From 2-02-FULL-55-14 sp964581115 (GTDB lineage Bacteria; Bacteroidota; Ignavibacteria; UBA10030): a DNA stretch of 38,641 nt. Location of the stretch: contig CAZOMY010000029.1 of assembly GCA_964581115.1 (NCBI GenBank), positions 1 to 38,641 of the forward strand. The letters are read 5' to 3'. A program made the position numbers and the translations under genes. Positions 16,628 to 25,372 of the stretch are shown one piece after another. Each line of letters opens with the position of its first letter. The first letter of the stretch is position 1. Below the pieces are notes generated by a model. It had not been told where the DNA came from, did not search any database, and saw only the letters and a program-made list of their open reading frames with translations.

Positions 16628-17107
16628 TTACGATCCTCTCCCGCGCCTCGCCGGCCTCGCTGGAACCTTGGAGGCCAGTCGCTCCATCTCCGCCACCAAC
16701 TCGCGCTCCCGCTCATAACGCCCGACACGGACCCGATATGCCCACCGGCGCGCCTTCGTCTTGATCAACACCTGCTGAAACCGACCGGCTGTCTGAACGA
16801 ACCTCTCACGGCCTATATGAATCCATTCGATCTCCTCAAGCATCACCACTCGCTCGCGATGACGCGCATGGAAGATGATCCGGTCCGGGCCGATGTAGAG
16901 ATGACGCGCGCGCCAGAGGTTCAGGACCAGCGTGCCGAGTGCGATCGCAAAGAAGAACAGGATCACCACGACGATCGGGTCGTGGAAGAAGAAGGTGAAT
17001 GTCCCTTCCACGAAGCTGCCTCGAATGCCCGCGTACAGCACCAGCGTGATGAGATACAGCAGGACCTGCTGGTAGTGGAAGTCCAATTTGTATCTGAAGG
17101 TGGACAT
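16628..17107 (-). CDS. Two-TM protein with a PH-like C-terminal domain, in the dcw cluster
   Basis: This 159-residue protein is of unknown function and lies between murG and murC. It has two hydrophobic segments, about 13-33 and 45-65. A soluble, strongly basic C-terminal part (66-145) reads 'RARHLYIGPDRIIFHARHRERVVMLEEIEWIHIGRER' in pattern, which resembles the bacterial PH domain found after paired membrane helices. The tail is Arg-rich ('ARPARRGRGS'). It should sit in the inner membrane with the basic domain in the cytoplasm. No Shine-Dalgarno sequence is visible. It is bounded on both sides by 7-nt repeat arrays, so it may be a more recent addition to the cluster. A role in envelope synthesis is inferred only from position. 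Confidence 0.75.
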   Translation of the reverse strand: MSTFRYKLDFHYQQVLLYLITLVLYAGIRGSFVEGTFTFFFHDPIVVVILFFFAIALGTLVLNLWRARHLYIGPDRIIFHARHRERVVMLEEIEWIHIGRERFVQTAGRFQQVLIKTKARRWAYRVRVGRYERERELVAEMERLASKVPARPARRGRGS

Positions 17108-17130
17108 GGGAAAAGCTGTGAAAAAGCAAG

Positions 17131-17186
17131 GCAGTTGTCGGTTGTCAATGGTCAGTGGTCAGTGGTCAGTCGTCGGTGTTCAGTTG
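17131..17186. repeat. Heptanucleotide tandem array (TCAGTGG type), 8 units
   Basis: Eight consecutive 7-nt units (GCAGTTG, TCGGTTG, TCAATGG, TCAGTGG, TCAGTGG, TCAGTCG, TCGGTGT, TCAGTTG) stand in the spacer between murG and the PH-like gene. The unit differs from the array upstream of murC, but the period and the TCA core are the same. Confidence 0.8.
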
Positions 17187-17257
17187 CGTTCCTCCAGCGA
17201 GCACCGCACTTGCAACGGTGCGAGTCGAGGGGTCTGTGATCGATTCAGAACGACGAC

Positions 17258-18361
17258 TCAGGACCCTCGTTCCACGAGATCCAGGATTATTTCTGCGATC
17301 GAATCGGCCGCATCGGGTTTACCTAGTTGCCTTGCAGCCAGCTCCATCGTGCGACGCTTCGACGGGTCATCCGCGAGCGTCAGGATGGCTGGCGTCAGTT
17401 GCGTCATCACATCCTTGTCGGGCACCACGATCGCCGCTCCAGCCGCTTCCATCGACCGCGCGTTCCTCGTCTGGTGGTCGGCAGCCGCGTAGGGGTACGG
17501 CACAAGCACGCTGGCCTTGCCGATCGTCGTCAACTCCGCCAGGGTGGAAGCTCCCGACCTTGCCACGACGAGGTCAGCGGCGGCATACGCGGCGCCCATG
17601 TTTTCGATGAACCCTGTCACGCATCCGATACCCGACCGGTCGAACCGCGACGTCAGATCCGCTTCATCGACGCGGCCGGTCTGCCAGATCAGCTGGAGAC
17701 CTGCCGATCTGATCATATCGATCGATGCGGCAATGGCCCGATTGACCGACGACGCTCCGAGACTCCCTCCGACGATCAGCACCGCGATACGATCCTGATC
17801 CAGTCCAAACCCCCTGCGAGCCGTTGCTCGATCAACCGTTCCCAGTCCCTTCCGCACGGGCGTGCCGACGACCGTCACGTGATCGGTTCGCCGCAACCAG
17901 CGCTTGGTGTCCTCGAACGACACGAGGAGCCGGTTCACGCGCGACGCCAGCAGACGAGTCGTGACCCCGGGATAGCTGTTCGACTCGTGCACGACCGTCG
18001 GGATCCTCATCCACGACGCCATGGCCAGCACCGGTCCGCACACATAGCCGCCGGTACCGATCACCACGTGCGGCCGGAAGTTTCGCAGAGCCACCCACGA
18101 TTGCCAGAACGATACGACGACCTTCACCGGAAAAAGCAGGTTGCCGGGACGCAGACTGCGATGGAATCCGCTGATCCAGATCGAACGAAACGGATACCCC
18201 TTCTGTGGAACGACCCGCGCTTCGATCTTCCCAGATGTGCCAAAGAACAGGAACTCAACATTTGGACGCCGCTCTTTCAAAGCCTCGGCGATCGCCATCG
18301 CCGGAAAGAGATGCCCGCCCGTGCCTCCGCCGGCCAACGCGACACGTAGAGTGTGCATCAT
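17258..18361 (-). CDS. murG: Lipid II-forming GlcNAc transferase MurG
   Basis: This 367-residue GT-B glycosyltransferase adds GlcNAc to lipid I on the inner face of the membrane. It has the G-loop 'GGGTGGHLFPA' (11-21), 'GTGGYVCGP', 'HESNSYPGVTTR', the second G-loop 'VGGSLGASSVN' and the UDP-GlcNAc signature 'VARSGASTLAELT', followed by 'PYPYAAADHQTRNA'. Tandem ATGs stand at 18361 and 18358, either of which could be used. The next gene upstream, ftsW, ends 137 bases before. That spacer holds nothing I recognise. Confidence 0.97.
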   Translation of the reverse strand: MMHTLRVALAGGGTGGHLFPAMAIAEALKERRPNVEFLFFGTSGKIEARVVPQKGYPFRSIWISGFHRSLRPGNLLFPVKVVVSFWQSWVALRNFRPHVVIGTGGYVCGPVLAMASWMRIPTVVHESNSYPGVTTRLLASRVNRLLVSFEDTKRWLRRTDHVTVVGTPVRKGLGTVDRATARRGFGLDQDRIAVLIVGGSLGASSVNRAIAASIDMIRSAGLQLIWQTGRVDEADLTSRFDRSGIGCVTGFIENMGAAYAAADLVVARSGASTLAELTTIGKASVLVPYPYAAADHQTRNARSMEAAGAAIVVPDKDVMTQLTPAILTLADDPSKRRTMELAARQLGKPDAADSIAEIILDLVERGS

Positions 18362-18498
18362 GATCGCGGCTCGTCCCTCACAACTGTCACATCTCTGCCG
18401 ATCAAGATTCCTCGCCGTCCTTTGCGACCTTGTGGTCCGTGACTGTCGAGGGCTTTGCGGTTCATGCGTGCAACGCTCAAAGGTTGGTTCTGGTCGTG

Positions 18499-19653
18499 CT
18501 AGACCGACGCGCCCGCCGCCTCCGGCTCTGCCACCGTATTCGTCGACCGCAATCGCGGATGCAGGTCAGTGTAGGCCGACACGTTCAGGAGTACGCCCAC
18601 GGCAAACGACGAGAACAACAGCGAAGAGCCGCCGTACGATACGAACGGCATCGGCTGGCCCGTCGTTGGCAGCACGCCGATCGCCACGCCGGCATTCACG
18701 AGGGCGTAGAACGCCACCGTGCTCGTGATCGCCAGGGCTAACAGCTGACCGAATTCATCCTTCGCCACCCGCGCGATCTTGAACCCGCGGAGAAGAATGA
18801 CAAGGAACAAGAACAGAAAGAAGAGCGTCCCGATCAGGCCGTACTCTTCGCCCACGATCGAAAAGACGAAGTCGCCGTACGACTCCGGTAGGAACAGGTC
18901 TCTCTGCCGGCTCTCGCCCGGACCGACGCCGAACAGACCGCCATTGGCAAACCCGATGAGACCTTGCAGGAGCTGATAGTTATGCCCGCCTCCCGACGAA
19001 CCGGTCAGGAATGACTGGATGCGCGCCATCCGGTACGGCGCGCTGATGGCGTAGATCCCGAGCGCCGGGATCGCCAGCGCCGCCGTGCCGAACAGATGCG
19101 ACCACCGCGCGCGGCTCATGAAGAGCATGATGAAGCTGAGCGATGCGATCATGGCCCCTGCGCTGAAGTTCGGCTGGAGCATCACCAGGCCCACCACGGC
19201 TCCCACCCAGATCATCATCGGCATGTAGCCGTGCTTGAAATCGCGGATCGACTCTCCCTTCGTGGAAATGAGCGTACACAAATGGAAGAGCAGCGCAAAT
19301 TTCGCCAGCTCCGACGGTTGCAACCCGAACCCGCTCAACCGAAGCCATCGCGTCGCTCCCTTGGTCTCGCCGCCGAGCACCAGCGTGGCCGCCAGGAGGG
19401 CGATCGCGCCGATCAGCGCCGGCTTCGTGAATCTGCGATAGATGCGGTACGGAATGAACATTCCTGCAAAGATCGCCCCGATGCCGAGCAGAACCTTGAG
19501 CAGGTGTGAGTTCAGCAGCCGCTCCGATTCGCCGAACTTCTCGTAGGCCCACGTGGCCGACGCGCTGTAGACGACGCCAAGGCTCAGCACCATCAGCAGC
19601 AGCACGGCCGTCAGAAGCGGCAGGTCGATGTGGTTGCGTTGACGCTCGTTCAC
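18499..19653 (-). CDS. ftsW: Peptidoglycan polymerase / lipid II-associated SEDS protein FtsW
   Basis: This 384-residue SEDS-family membrane protein has about ten membrane segments. Motifs include 'GFGLQPSELAKFALL', 'QPNFSAGAMI', 'SYQ/NYQLLQGLIGFANGG' and 'GVGPGESRQRDLFLPES' with 'DFVFSIVGEEYG', and 'PTTGQPMPFVSYGGSS'. It polymerises septal glycan together with FtsI. I place the start at GTG 19653, overlapping the murD stop as GTGA. A longer in-frame reading from 19725 would lie inside murD and adds 24 unlikely residues. FtsW rather than RodA is supported by its dcw position. Confidence 0.96.
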   Translation of the reverse strand: MNERQRNHIDLPLLTAVLLLMVLSLGVVYSASATWAYEKFGESERLLNSHLLKVLLGIGAIFAGMFIPYRIYRRFTKPALIGAIALLAATLVLGGETKGATRWLRLSGFGLQPSELAKFALLFHLCTLISTKGESIRDFKHGYMPMMIWVGAVVGLVMLQPNFSAGAMIASLSFIMLFMSRARWSHLFGTAALAIPALGIYAISAPYRMARIQSFLTGSSGGGHNYQLLQGLIGFANGGLFGVGPGESRQRDLFLPESYGDFVFSIVGEEYGLIGTLFFLFLFLVILLRGFKIARVAKDEFGQLLALAITSTVAFYALVNAGVAIGVLPTTGQPMPFVSYGGSSLLFSSFAVGVLLNVSAYTDLHPRLRSTNTVAEPEAAGASV

Positions 19654-21002
19654 AGCGCGTTCACCAATTCCTTGAAGACACGGCCGCGGTGCTCGTAGTT
19701 CTCGAACCAATCGAACGAAGCGCACGCCGGCGAAAGCAATACCACATCTCCGACATCGGCCACGAACCGGGCGGTCGAGACCGCCTCTTCCATCGACGAG
19801 GCCTTCTTGATCACCGCCATGCCGTTGAAGGCCGCGGCGACCTTGTCGGCCGATTCGCCGATAGCGACCACCGCCTTCACCCGCTCCTGCACCAGCTGAT
19901 GCAGGTGCGAATAGTCATTGCCCTTGTCGCGTCCGCCGATCAGCAGCACGATCGGCGATGCGAATGACTGCAGCGCGTACCAGACCGAATCGACGTTCGT
20001 GGCCTTCGAGTCGTTGTAGTAACGCACGCCCTGCACCTCGCGCACGAATTCCAGCCGGTGTTCGACCCCTTTGAAATTGCGGAGCGTCGCCCGCAACGAT
20101 GCCGGACTCACACCGCAGAGCAATCCGACGAGCGTTGCGGCCATGGCATTCTGCACATTGTGCCGGCCCTTGATGGAGATCTCATCCGCGCGGATGATCT
20201 CGCGTGGAGTTCCGTCGACCGACGCGATCAATAATTCGTCCTCAACCCATGCACCATCCGTTCCTCCCCGGACCATGCCGAACGGCAGCGTTCGGCATTT
20301 CGCTTGCGCGATCACCCTGGCCGTCCATAGATCGTCCGCCCCATAGATCAGCGTGTCGCCCTCACCCTGCGCCTGGAAGATGCGCGCCTTTGACGCGGCG
20401 TACCGTTCCATCAAGTTGCCGTACCGGTCCATGTGGTCCGGAGTGATATTCAACAGCACCGAAACCGTGGGACGGAACGTCTCGCAGTGGTCGAGCTGAA
20501 ATGAGCTTACCTCCAGCACGGCCCATTCATCGGGCGCCATGGTTCCCACCACGCCGGAGAATGCCGTTCCGATGTTCCCCGCCACGGTGTGACGCAGGCG
20601 CGCATCTCCCAGCATCCGTCCGACGAGCGTCGTCGTCGTCGTCTTTCCATTGCTCCCCGTGATCGCCGCGATCGGACCCGGGCAGAACCACGATGCCAGC
20701 TCCAGTTCGCTGACCACCGGGATGCCCCGCTTGGCCGCCTCCGCGACGACCGGCGAGGAACTCGGCACGCCCGGACTGATCACGATGAGCCGAGCGCCGA
20801 ACACCTTCTCGGTGTGACCGCCCACCTCGTACGCCACGCCCGCTTCTTGAAGCGCAGCCACCGCCGGGCCGAGCTTCTCCTGCGTGGCAAGGTCGCTGAT
20901 GAAGGGCATGCCGCCGTTGGCCGCGATCAGCTTCGCAGCCGCCAATCCGCTCCGCGCTCCACCGATGATCGTCACCGGTCCCTGTACGAGTTCGCGGCGC
21001 AC
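19650..21002 (-). CDS. murD: UDP-N-acetylmuramoyl-L-alanine-D-glutamate ligase MurD
   Basis: This 450-residue Mur ligase adds D-Glu. It has the N-terminal 'VTIIGGARSGLAAAKLI' (10-26), 'VISPGVP' (74-80), the P-loop 'ITGSNGKTTTT' (114-124), 'EVSSFQLDHCE', 'NITPDHMDRYG', 'EHRLEFV' and 'YNDSKATN', then 'LIGGRDKGNDY' and 'LLSPACASFDWFENYEHRG', all MurD hallmarks. The start appears to be GTG at 21002, one base after the mraY stop. It overlaps ftsW by four bases. Confidence 0.97.
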   Translation of the reverse strand: MRRELVQGPVTIIGGARSGLAAAKLIAANGGMPFISDLATQEKLGPAVAALQEAGVAYEVGGHTEKVFGARLIVISPGVPSSSPVVAEAAKRGIPVVSELELASWFCPGPIAAITGSNGKTTTTTLVGRMLGDARLRHTVAGNIGTAFSGVVGTMAPDEWAVLEVSSFQLDHCETFRPTVSVLLNITPDHMDRYGNLMERYAASKARIFQAQGEGDTLIYGADDLWTARVIAQAKCRTLPFGMVRGGTDGAWVEDELLIASVDGTPREIIRADEISIKGRHNVQNAMAATLVGLLCGVSPASLRATLRNFKGVEHRLEFVREVQGVRYYNDSKATNVDSVWYALQSFASPIVLLIGGRDKGNDYSHLHQLVQERVKAVVAIGESADKVAAAFNGMAVIKKASSMEEAVSTARFVADVGDVVLLSPACASFDWFENYEHRGRVFKELVNAL

Positions 21003-21003
21003 C

Positions 21004-22128
21004 TTATCGCACCTTGAAGGTCGCCAGCGTGATGATCATGAGGAGGATGGCGACGATGTAGAACCGCGTCACGATCTTCGGCTCCGGCCAGCCGAGCAAC
21101 TCAAAATGATGATGAATGGGCGACATCCGGAACACGCGTTGTCCTTCTCCATACTTCCGCTTCGTGTACTTGTAGTACGTCCGCTGAATGATGACCGACA
21201 GGGTCTCCATCAGGAAAATGCCCCCCAGCGTCGGCAGGAGCAGTTCCTTCTTGATGAGGACGCACATCGCCCCGATGATCCCTCCCAGCGCCAGCGAACC
21301 GGTGTCGCCCATGAACACCTGCGCGGGATACGAGTTGTACCACAGGAATCCGAGCGCCGCCCCACCCATGGCCACGCAGAAGATGGCCAGCTCCCCCGAG
21401 CCGCGCAGGAACGGGATCGTGAGATAACCGCTCAATTCGAAGTTGCCCGTGATGTAGGCGATGATCGCCAGCGTCACGCTGACGATGCCGACCGTGCCGA
21501 TCGCCAGCCCGTCGAGTCCGTCGGTGAGATTGACGGCGTTCGACGTAGCGGTGATGATGAAAATGACCATCGGGATATAGAGCCACCCAAGATCCAGCTC
21601 GAGATGCTTGACGAACGGAACCGTCGTGCTCGTGCGAATCGGGGAGAGACTCGGATCGATCCACTCGGGGGCGAACACCATGATGCCCCCCAACACTAGC
21701 CCGACGAAGACCTGCCCCACGATCTTATAGCGCCCGATGAGCCCCTTCGGCTTTTTCTTGACCACCTTCAGGTAGTCGTCGAGAAATCCCACGGCGCCGA
21801 GCGACAACGTAACGAACAGAATGAGAAGGATGTAACCGTTCGTCAGGTCATTCCAGAGGAGCGTGGGGATGACGATCGAAGCCAGCACGATCAATCCCCC
21901 CATCGTCGGCGTCCCTGCTTTCGACAAATGGGTCTTGGGGGCTTCCACCTTGGCCGCTTCGCCGATCTGATGGTCCTTGAGCATCCGGATGATCTTCGGA
22001 CCCAGCCAGAAGGCGATGACCAACGCCGTCACGGCCGACAATCCCGCGCGGAACGTGATGTACTTGAACACACCGAACCCCGGCGGGTCGTACGTGTGTT
22101 CCAGCCACATGAACAGGTGGTACAACAT
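21004..22128 (-). CDS. mraY: Phospho-N-acetylmuramoyl-pentapeptide transferase MraY
   Basis: This 374-residue membrane enzyme makes lipid I from UDP-MurNAc-pentapeptide and undecaprenyl phosphate. It has 'KAGTPTMGGL' (70-79), Asp117-Asp118 in 'GFLDDYLK', 'NLTDGLDGLA' (200-209), 'VFMGDTGSLA' (271-280) and the 'PIHHHFE' histidines (339-341). About ten membrane segments are visible. AGGAG lies about 11 bases before the ATG. Two spacer repeats separate it from murF. Confidence 0.98.
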   Translation of the reverse strand: MLYHLFMWLEHTYDPPGFGVFKYITFRAGLSAVTALVIAFWLGPKIIRMLKDHQIGEAAKVEAPKTHLSKAGTPTMGGLIVLASIVIPTLLWNDLTNGYILLILFVTLSLGAVGFLDDYLKVVKKKPKGLIGRYKIVGQVFVGLVLGGIMVFAPEWIDPSLSPIRTSTTVPFVKHLELDLGWLYIPMVIFIITATSNAVNLTDGLDGLAIGTVGIVSVTLAIIAYITGNFELSGYLTIPFLRGSGELAIFCVAMGGAALGFLWYNSYPAQVFMGDTGSLALGGIIGAMCVLIKKELLLPTLGGIFLMETLSVIIQRTYYKYTKRKYGEGQRVFRMSPIHHHFELLGWPEPKIVTRFYIVAILLMIITLATFKVR

Positions 22129-22181
22129 CTATTCTTGTCTCCTGGACATCGTTCCACAGCGGGCTTCTACGGTTGACAGAA

Positions 22182-22248
22182 CACCGCAGAGACGCCGAGG
22201 CGCAAGACAACATCTCAACTTTGTTAGCGTCGTTGCGTCTTATCGGTG
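22182..22248. repeat. Imperfect inverted repeat (CGCAGAGAC type), murF-mraY spacer, unit 1
   Basis: Left arm 22182-22203 (CACCGCAGAGACGCCGAGG...) matches the reverse complement of 22227-22248 (GCGTCGTTGCGTCTTATCGG..) at 15 of 22 positions, with both outer CACCG ends intact. It is the first of two adjacent elements inside the dcw cluster. Confidence 0.55.
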
Positions 22249-22259
22249 CAATCCTTTTT

Positions 22260-22350
22260 CACCGCAGAGGCGCCGAGGCAGCCGGAGGCCCACTACATTG
22301 TCGCGGAGCGGCAACCCTCATTCTCCAGCGCCTTCGCGCCTTTGCGGTAC
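22260..22350. repeat. Inverted repeat, unit 2, with core shared with 35669-35758
   Basis: Arms 22261-22278 (ACCGCAGAGGCGCCGAGG) and 22331-22348 (reverse complement ACCGCAAAGGCGCGAAGG) agree at 16 of 18 positions. The interior (GAGGCAGCCGGAGGCC, then CTACATTG and CGCGGAGCG) recurs in the membrane fusion protein-RND spacer. About 80 bases are alignable with roughly a dozen differences. Confidence 0.8.
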
Positions 22351-22353
22351 ATC

Positions 22354-23745
22354 TTATCCCTGGGCAGTGATCGCCGCCACCACGTCTTCCATCTGCATCC
22401 CGCGCGAGCCTTTGACCAGGACAACGTCCCCCGGCCGAAGCACGGCTCGCAATCGCGCGATCAATGACCGCTTGTCCGCGAAATGCTCGGCCGACGACAT
22501 CCCCGAAGCCCTGCGGATCTCCTCCGACAATGTCCCCGTCGTGAACAAGAGGTCGATCTTCTCTTTCTTGACCGCCTTGCCGACGATCCCATGTCCGGCG
22601 TGGGCCGTCGCTCCCAGCTCGAACATATCACCAAGCACTGCCACCCGGCGACCGGCCGTCGCAAACGATCTGAGCGTGGCCAATGCCGCCACCATTGAAT
22701 CCGGGTTCGCGTTGTACGTGTCGTTCAGCACCAGCAGACCATTGGCCCGAACGACCTGCATCCGCTTGCTCGCCGCCGCGACGCTGGCCAACGCTTCGAC
22801 CACATCCCTCGCCGGAACGCCCAGTGTCAATCCCACGGCCGCGGCTGCAAGGGCATTCATGCCGTTGTGGAGCCCGGGGATCGCGACGCGCACCTCGACC
22901 GGCTTTCGTGAACCGCGGCGCAGTCGGAATGTGGCGCATCCTTCCTCATCCGTTCGCAGACGCGAGCCTTTGACCTTCGCGGTCCGGCTTGCGAAGCCAT
23001 ACACCACTTTCTTCTTCACCCGCCGTGCCCGTTGCACGATGCGAGCATCGTCGCCGTTGACAAAGGCCGTACCGCTGTGTTCTGCCAGCCATTGCCACAG
23101 CTCCGTCTCGGCATCAGCTACGCCGTCGAGCGACCCGAAGAATTCCAGATGCTCGCGGCCGATGTTTGTCAGCACGCCATGCGTCGGCTCGGCCACGGAG
23201 CAGAGATACGCGATCTCTCCCGGATGATTCGTGCCGACCTCGACCACCGCCGCCTCATGCGCCGGCTCAAGCCGGAACAATGTCTGCGGCACGCCGATGT
23301 GATTGTTCAGATTCCCCTCGGTCGCCAACACACGCCATTGTCGCGACAGGACCGCCCTCAGCATCTCTTTGGTCGTCGTCTTCCCGTTGCTGCCTCCGAC
23401 GGCGATCACCGGGATCGTGAACCGCCTCCGCACGAGGCGGGCCAACGCTCCGAGCGCGTGCACCGTATCATCCACCACAATGCGCGGCACATGCAAGCGT
23501 GCCATCATCGGACCGTTGGCGGCGGCCCATCGGGCGTCGATCACGACGCCCACCGCACCACGCTCGACCGCCGTGCTCACGAAGTCGTGGCCGTCGAACT
23601 TCTCGCCGCGGATGGCGACGAACAGGTCTCCTTTTCCCACTGACCGCGAATCGGTCGACACACCGGTTGCGGTCCATCGATCCGCCGAAAGGTCGAACGC
23701 CTCACGTTGCGGCACCGACTGCAGATCTGCCAACGACAACGTCAC
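22354..23745 (-). CDS. murF: UDP-MurNAc-tripeptide-D-Ala-D-Ala ligase MurF
   Basis: This 463-residue Mur ligase adds D-Ala-D-Ala to complete the pentapeptide. It has 'GVSTDSRSVGKGDLFVAI' as in MurE/MurF N-domains, the P-loop 'GGSNGKTTTKEML' (117-129), 'NLNNHIGVP' (MurF-specific), 'EVGTNHPGEI', 'NIGREHLEFFGS', 'NDTYNANPDSM' and 'VLGDMFELG'. The start is GTG at 23745, overlapping the murE stop as GTGA. A longer in-frame reading would run into murE. Confidence 0.97.
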   Translation of the reverse strand: MTLSLADLQSVPQREAFDLSADRWTATGVSTDSRSVGKGDLFVAIRGEKFDGHDFVSTAVERGAVGVVIDARWAAANGPMMARLHVPRIVVDDTVHALGALARLVRRRFTIPVIAVGGSNGKTTTKEMLRAVLSRQWRVLATEGNLNNHIGVPQTLFRLEPAHEAAVVEVGTNHPGEIAYLCSVAEPTHGVLTNIGREHLEFFGSLDGVADAETELWQWLAEHSGTAFVNGDDARIVQRARRVKKKVVYGFASRTAKVKGSRLRTDEEGCATFRLRRGSRKPVEVRVAIPGLHNGMNALAAAAVGLTLGVPARDVVEALASVAAASKRMQVVRANGLLVLNDTYNANPDSMVAALATLRSFATAGRRVAVLGDMFELGATAHAGHGIVGKAVKKEKIDLLFTTGTLSEEIRRASGMSSAEHFADKRSLIARLRAVLRPGDVVLVKGSRGMQMEDVVAAITAQG

Positions 23746-25238
23746 GCAACCGCCTCCACTTCTTCCCGGTCGCTGAAGTGACGCTTCTCGCGACCGATCA
23801 CTTGATAGTCTTCGTGTCCTTTTCCGGCAACGAGGATCACATCGCCCGGCCCCGCCTGCGAGGCCGCCCATCTGATCGCCGTTTTCCGGTCTGCCTCGCG
23901 GTGCACGTTCCCGCCCGCCGGAAGACCTGCCGCGATGTCGTCGATGATCCGCTCCGGGTCTTCGGTGCGCGGATTGTCCGACGTTACGACGACCAGATCG
24001 GCCATCCTCGCGGCGACCGCTCCCATCTGCGGGCGCTTGGTCCGGTCGCGATCGCCACCGGCGCCGAATACCACGAACAGCCGACCGCCGCTTCCCTGTG
24101 TCATGAGCGAACGGGCTGCTGTGAGCGCCTTCTCCAGCGCGTCCGGCGTGTGGGCGTAATCGACGATCGCCGTCCAGCCCTTCTTCGATGCGATCCGCTC
24201 AAATCGCCCTTTCACACGATCGGCCGATTCCACGCCGGCCAGGACCCGTTCGCGCGGAAGTCCGATCGCCAAGCCAGCAGCCGTCGCCGCAAGCACATTT
24301 TCGACATTGAACCGGCCGACGAGCGGGGTCTTGATCATGAACGGACCGCTCTCATCTTCCACCTCGAGCGACGAACCTTCGATGCTCAGCGTTGCATTCC
24401 GAAGCCGCAGCTGCGCTCCAAAAGCTCTGCCGAAGCGATATACGCGCGCTCTGGTGTCGGCCGTGATGCGATCCGCCCAGGGATCGTCGGCATTCACGAC
24501 AGCGGCGGCCGTCGGCTCCAGCCCATCGAACAGGAGCTTTTTCGCGGCGAAATACGCTTCCATCGTTCCGTGGTAATCGAGATGGTCCTGCGTCAGATTC
24601 GTGAACACGCCCGCGGCGAACCGTACGCCGTGGACCCTCGATTGATGGAGCGCATGCGACGAGACCTCCATCGATACCGCCCGGCATCCCTCCTCCCGCA
24701 TCTGCGTGAAATACTGCTGCAGCTCGAGCGATTCGGGCGTCGTATGCGTGGCCGATCGCACCGACGCACCGAACCGCACTTCGATCGTCCCGATGAGTCC
24801 GCACCGCTGTCCGGCCGCTTCGAGCACTGACCGTACGATTGTCGAGGTCGTCGTCTTTCCGTTCGTGCCGGTGATGCCGACCACCGTCATCGCATCCGAC
24901 GGGCGGCCATAGTAATTGGCGGCCAGCTGCGCGAGCGCGATACGCGTGTCGGGAACGACCAGCTTCACAACGCCGGCGTGCATGCACTCGGGGTCGCTGA
25001 TCGCATCGTCGCGCTCGATCACGACGACCTTCGCCCCCTGCGCAATGGCGCCCGAAAGGAACCGGTGGCCATCGGCCGCGGTGCCGTGGATGGCCACGAA
25101 CAGGTCACCCCGTTCCACCCGCCGCGAATCATACTGCACGCGGTTCACTTCCACCTCATGCGTCACCACCATCCGGCCAAACATGGTCTGGAACATCTTG
25201 CGGACCGTGACGCCAGCCAAGAGCGTACCGAGTCTCAT
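23742..25238 (-). CDS. murE: UDP-MurNAc-L-Ala-D-Glu:meso-diaminopimelate ligase MurE
   Basis: This 498-residue Mur ligase adds the third residue of the stem peptide. It has 'YDSRRVERGDLFVAI' (36-50), the P-loop 'GITGTNGKTTT' (121-131), 'THTTPES', 'MEVSSHAL', 'NLTQDHLDYHGTM' and 'VDYAHTPDALEKAL'. The substrate-determining 'DNPR' stands at 421-424, the motif of meso-diaminopimelate-adding enzymes (lysine enzymes have DNPA or similar). This says the cell wall is of the mDAP type usual in Gram-negatives. The murF start overlaps its stop. Confidence 0.97.
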   Translation of the reverse strand: MRLGTLLAGVTVRKMFQTMFGRMVVTHEVEVNRVQYDSRRVERGDLFVAIHGTAADGHRFLSGAIAQGAKVVVIERDDAISDPECMHAGVVKLVVPDTRIALAQLAANYYGRPSDAMTVVGITGTNGKTTTSTIVRSVLEAAGQRCGLIGTIEVRFGASVRSATHTTPESLELQQYFTQMREEGCRAVSMEVSSHALHQSRVHGVRFAAGVFTNLTQDHLDYHGTMEAYFAAKKLLFDGLEPTAAAVVNADDPWADRITADTRARVYRFGRAFGAQLRLRNATLSIEGSSLEVEDESGPFMIKTPLVGRFNVENVLAATAAGLAIGLPRERVLAGVESADRVKGRFERIASKKGWTAIVDYAHTPDALEKALTAARSLMTQGSGGRLFVVFGAGGDRDRTKRPQMGAVAARMADLVVVTSDNPRTEDPERIIDDIAAGLPAGGNVHREADRKTAIRWAASQAGPGDVILVAGKGHEDYQVIGREKRHFSDREEVEAVA

Positions 25239-25258
25239 CGAACCATGACAAAGCGTGG

Positions 25259-25357
25259 ACCGCCAAGACCGCCATGCACGCCAAGGCAGATCGGTCGGCC
25301 GCTGTCTTTCACTCTGAAGCCGTCTTGGCGCTCTTGGCGTTCTTTGTGCACTTGGTG
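25259..25357. repeat. Imperfect inverted repeat (CCGCCAAGA type) between ftsI and murE
   Basis: Left arm 25259-25286 is three 9-nt units (CCGCCAAGA, CCGCCATGC, ACGCCAAGG). The right part 25321-25357 reads CGTCTTGGCGCTCTTGGCG and onward, complementary to the left arm with a few mismatches. It fills the 134-base spacer inside the dcw cluster. Confidence 0.6.
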
Positions 25358-25372
25358 ATCACGTATCGATTT

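Noticed and set aside
18362..18498. Small gene or regulatory element between ftsW and murG
   Set aside because: There is no start with a ribosome site, no hairpin with a T-run and no repeat. I see nothing to report.
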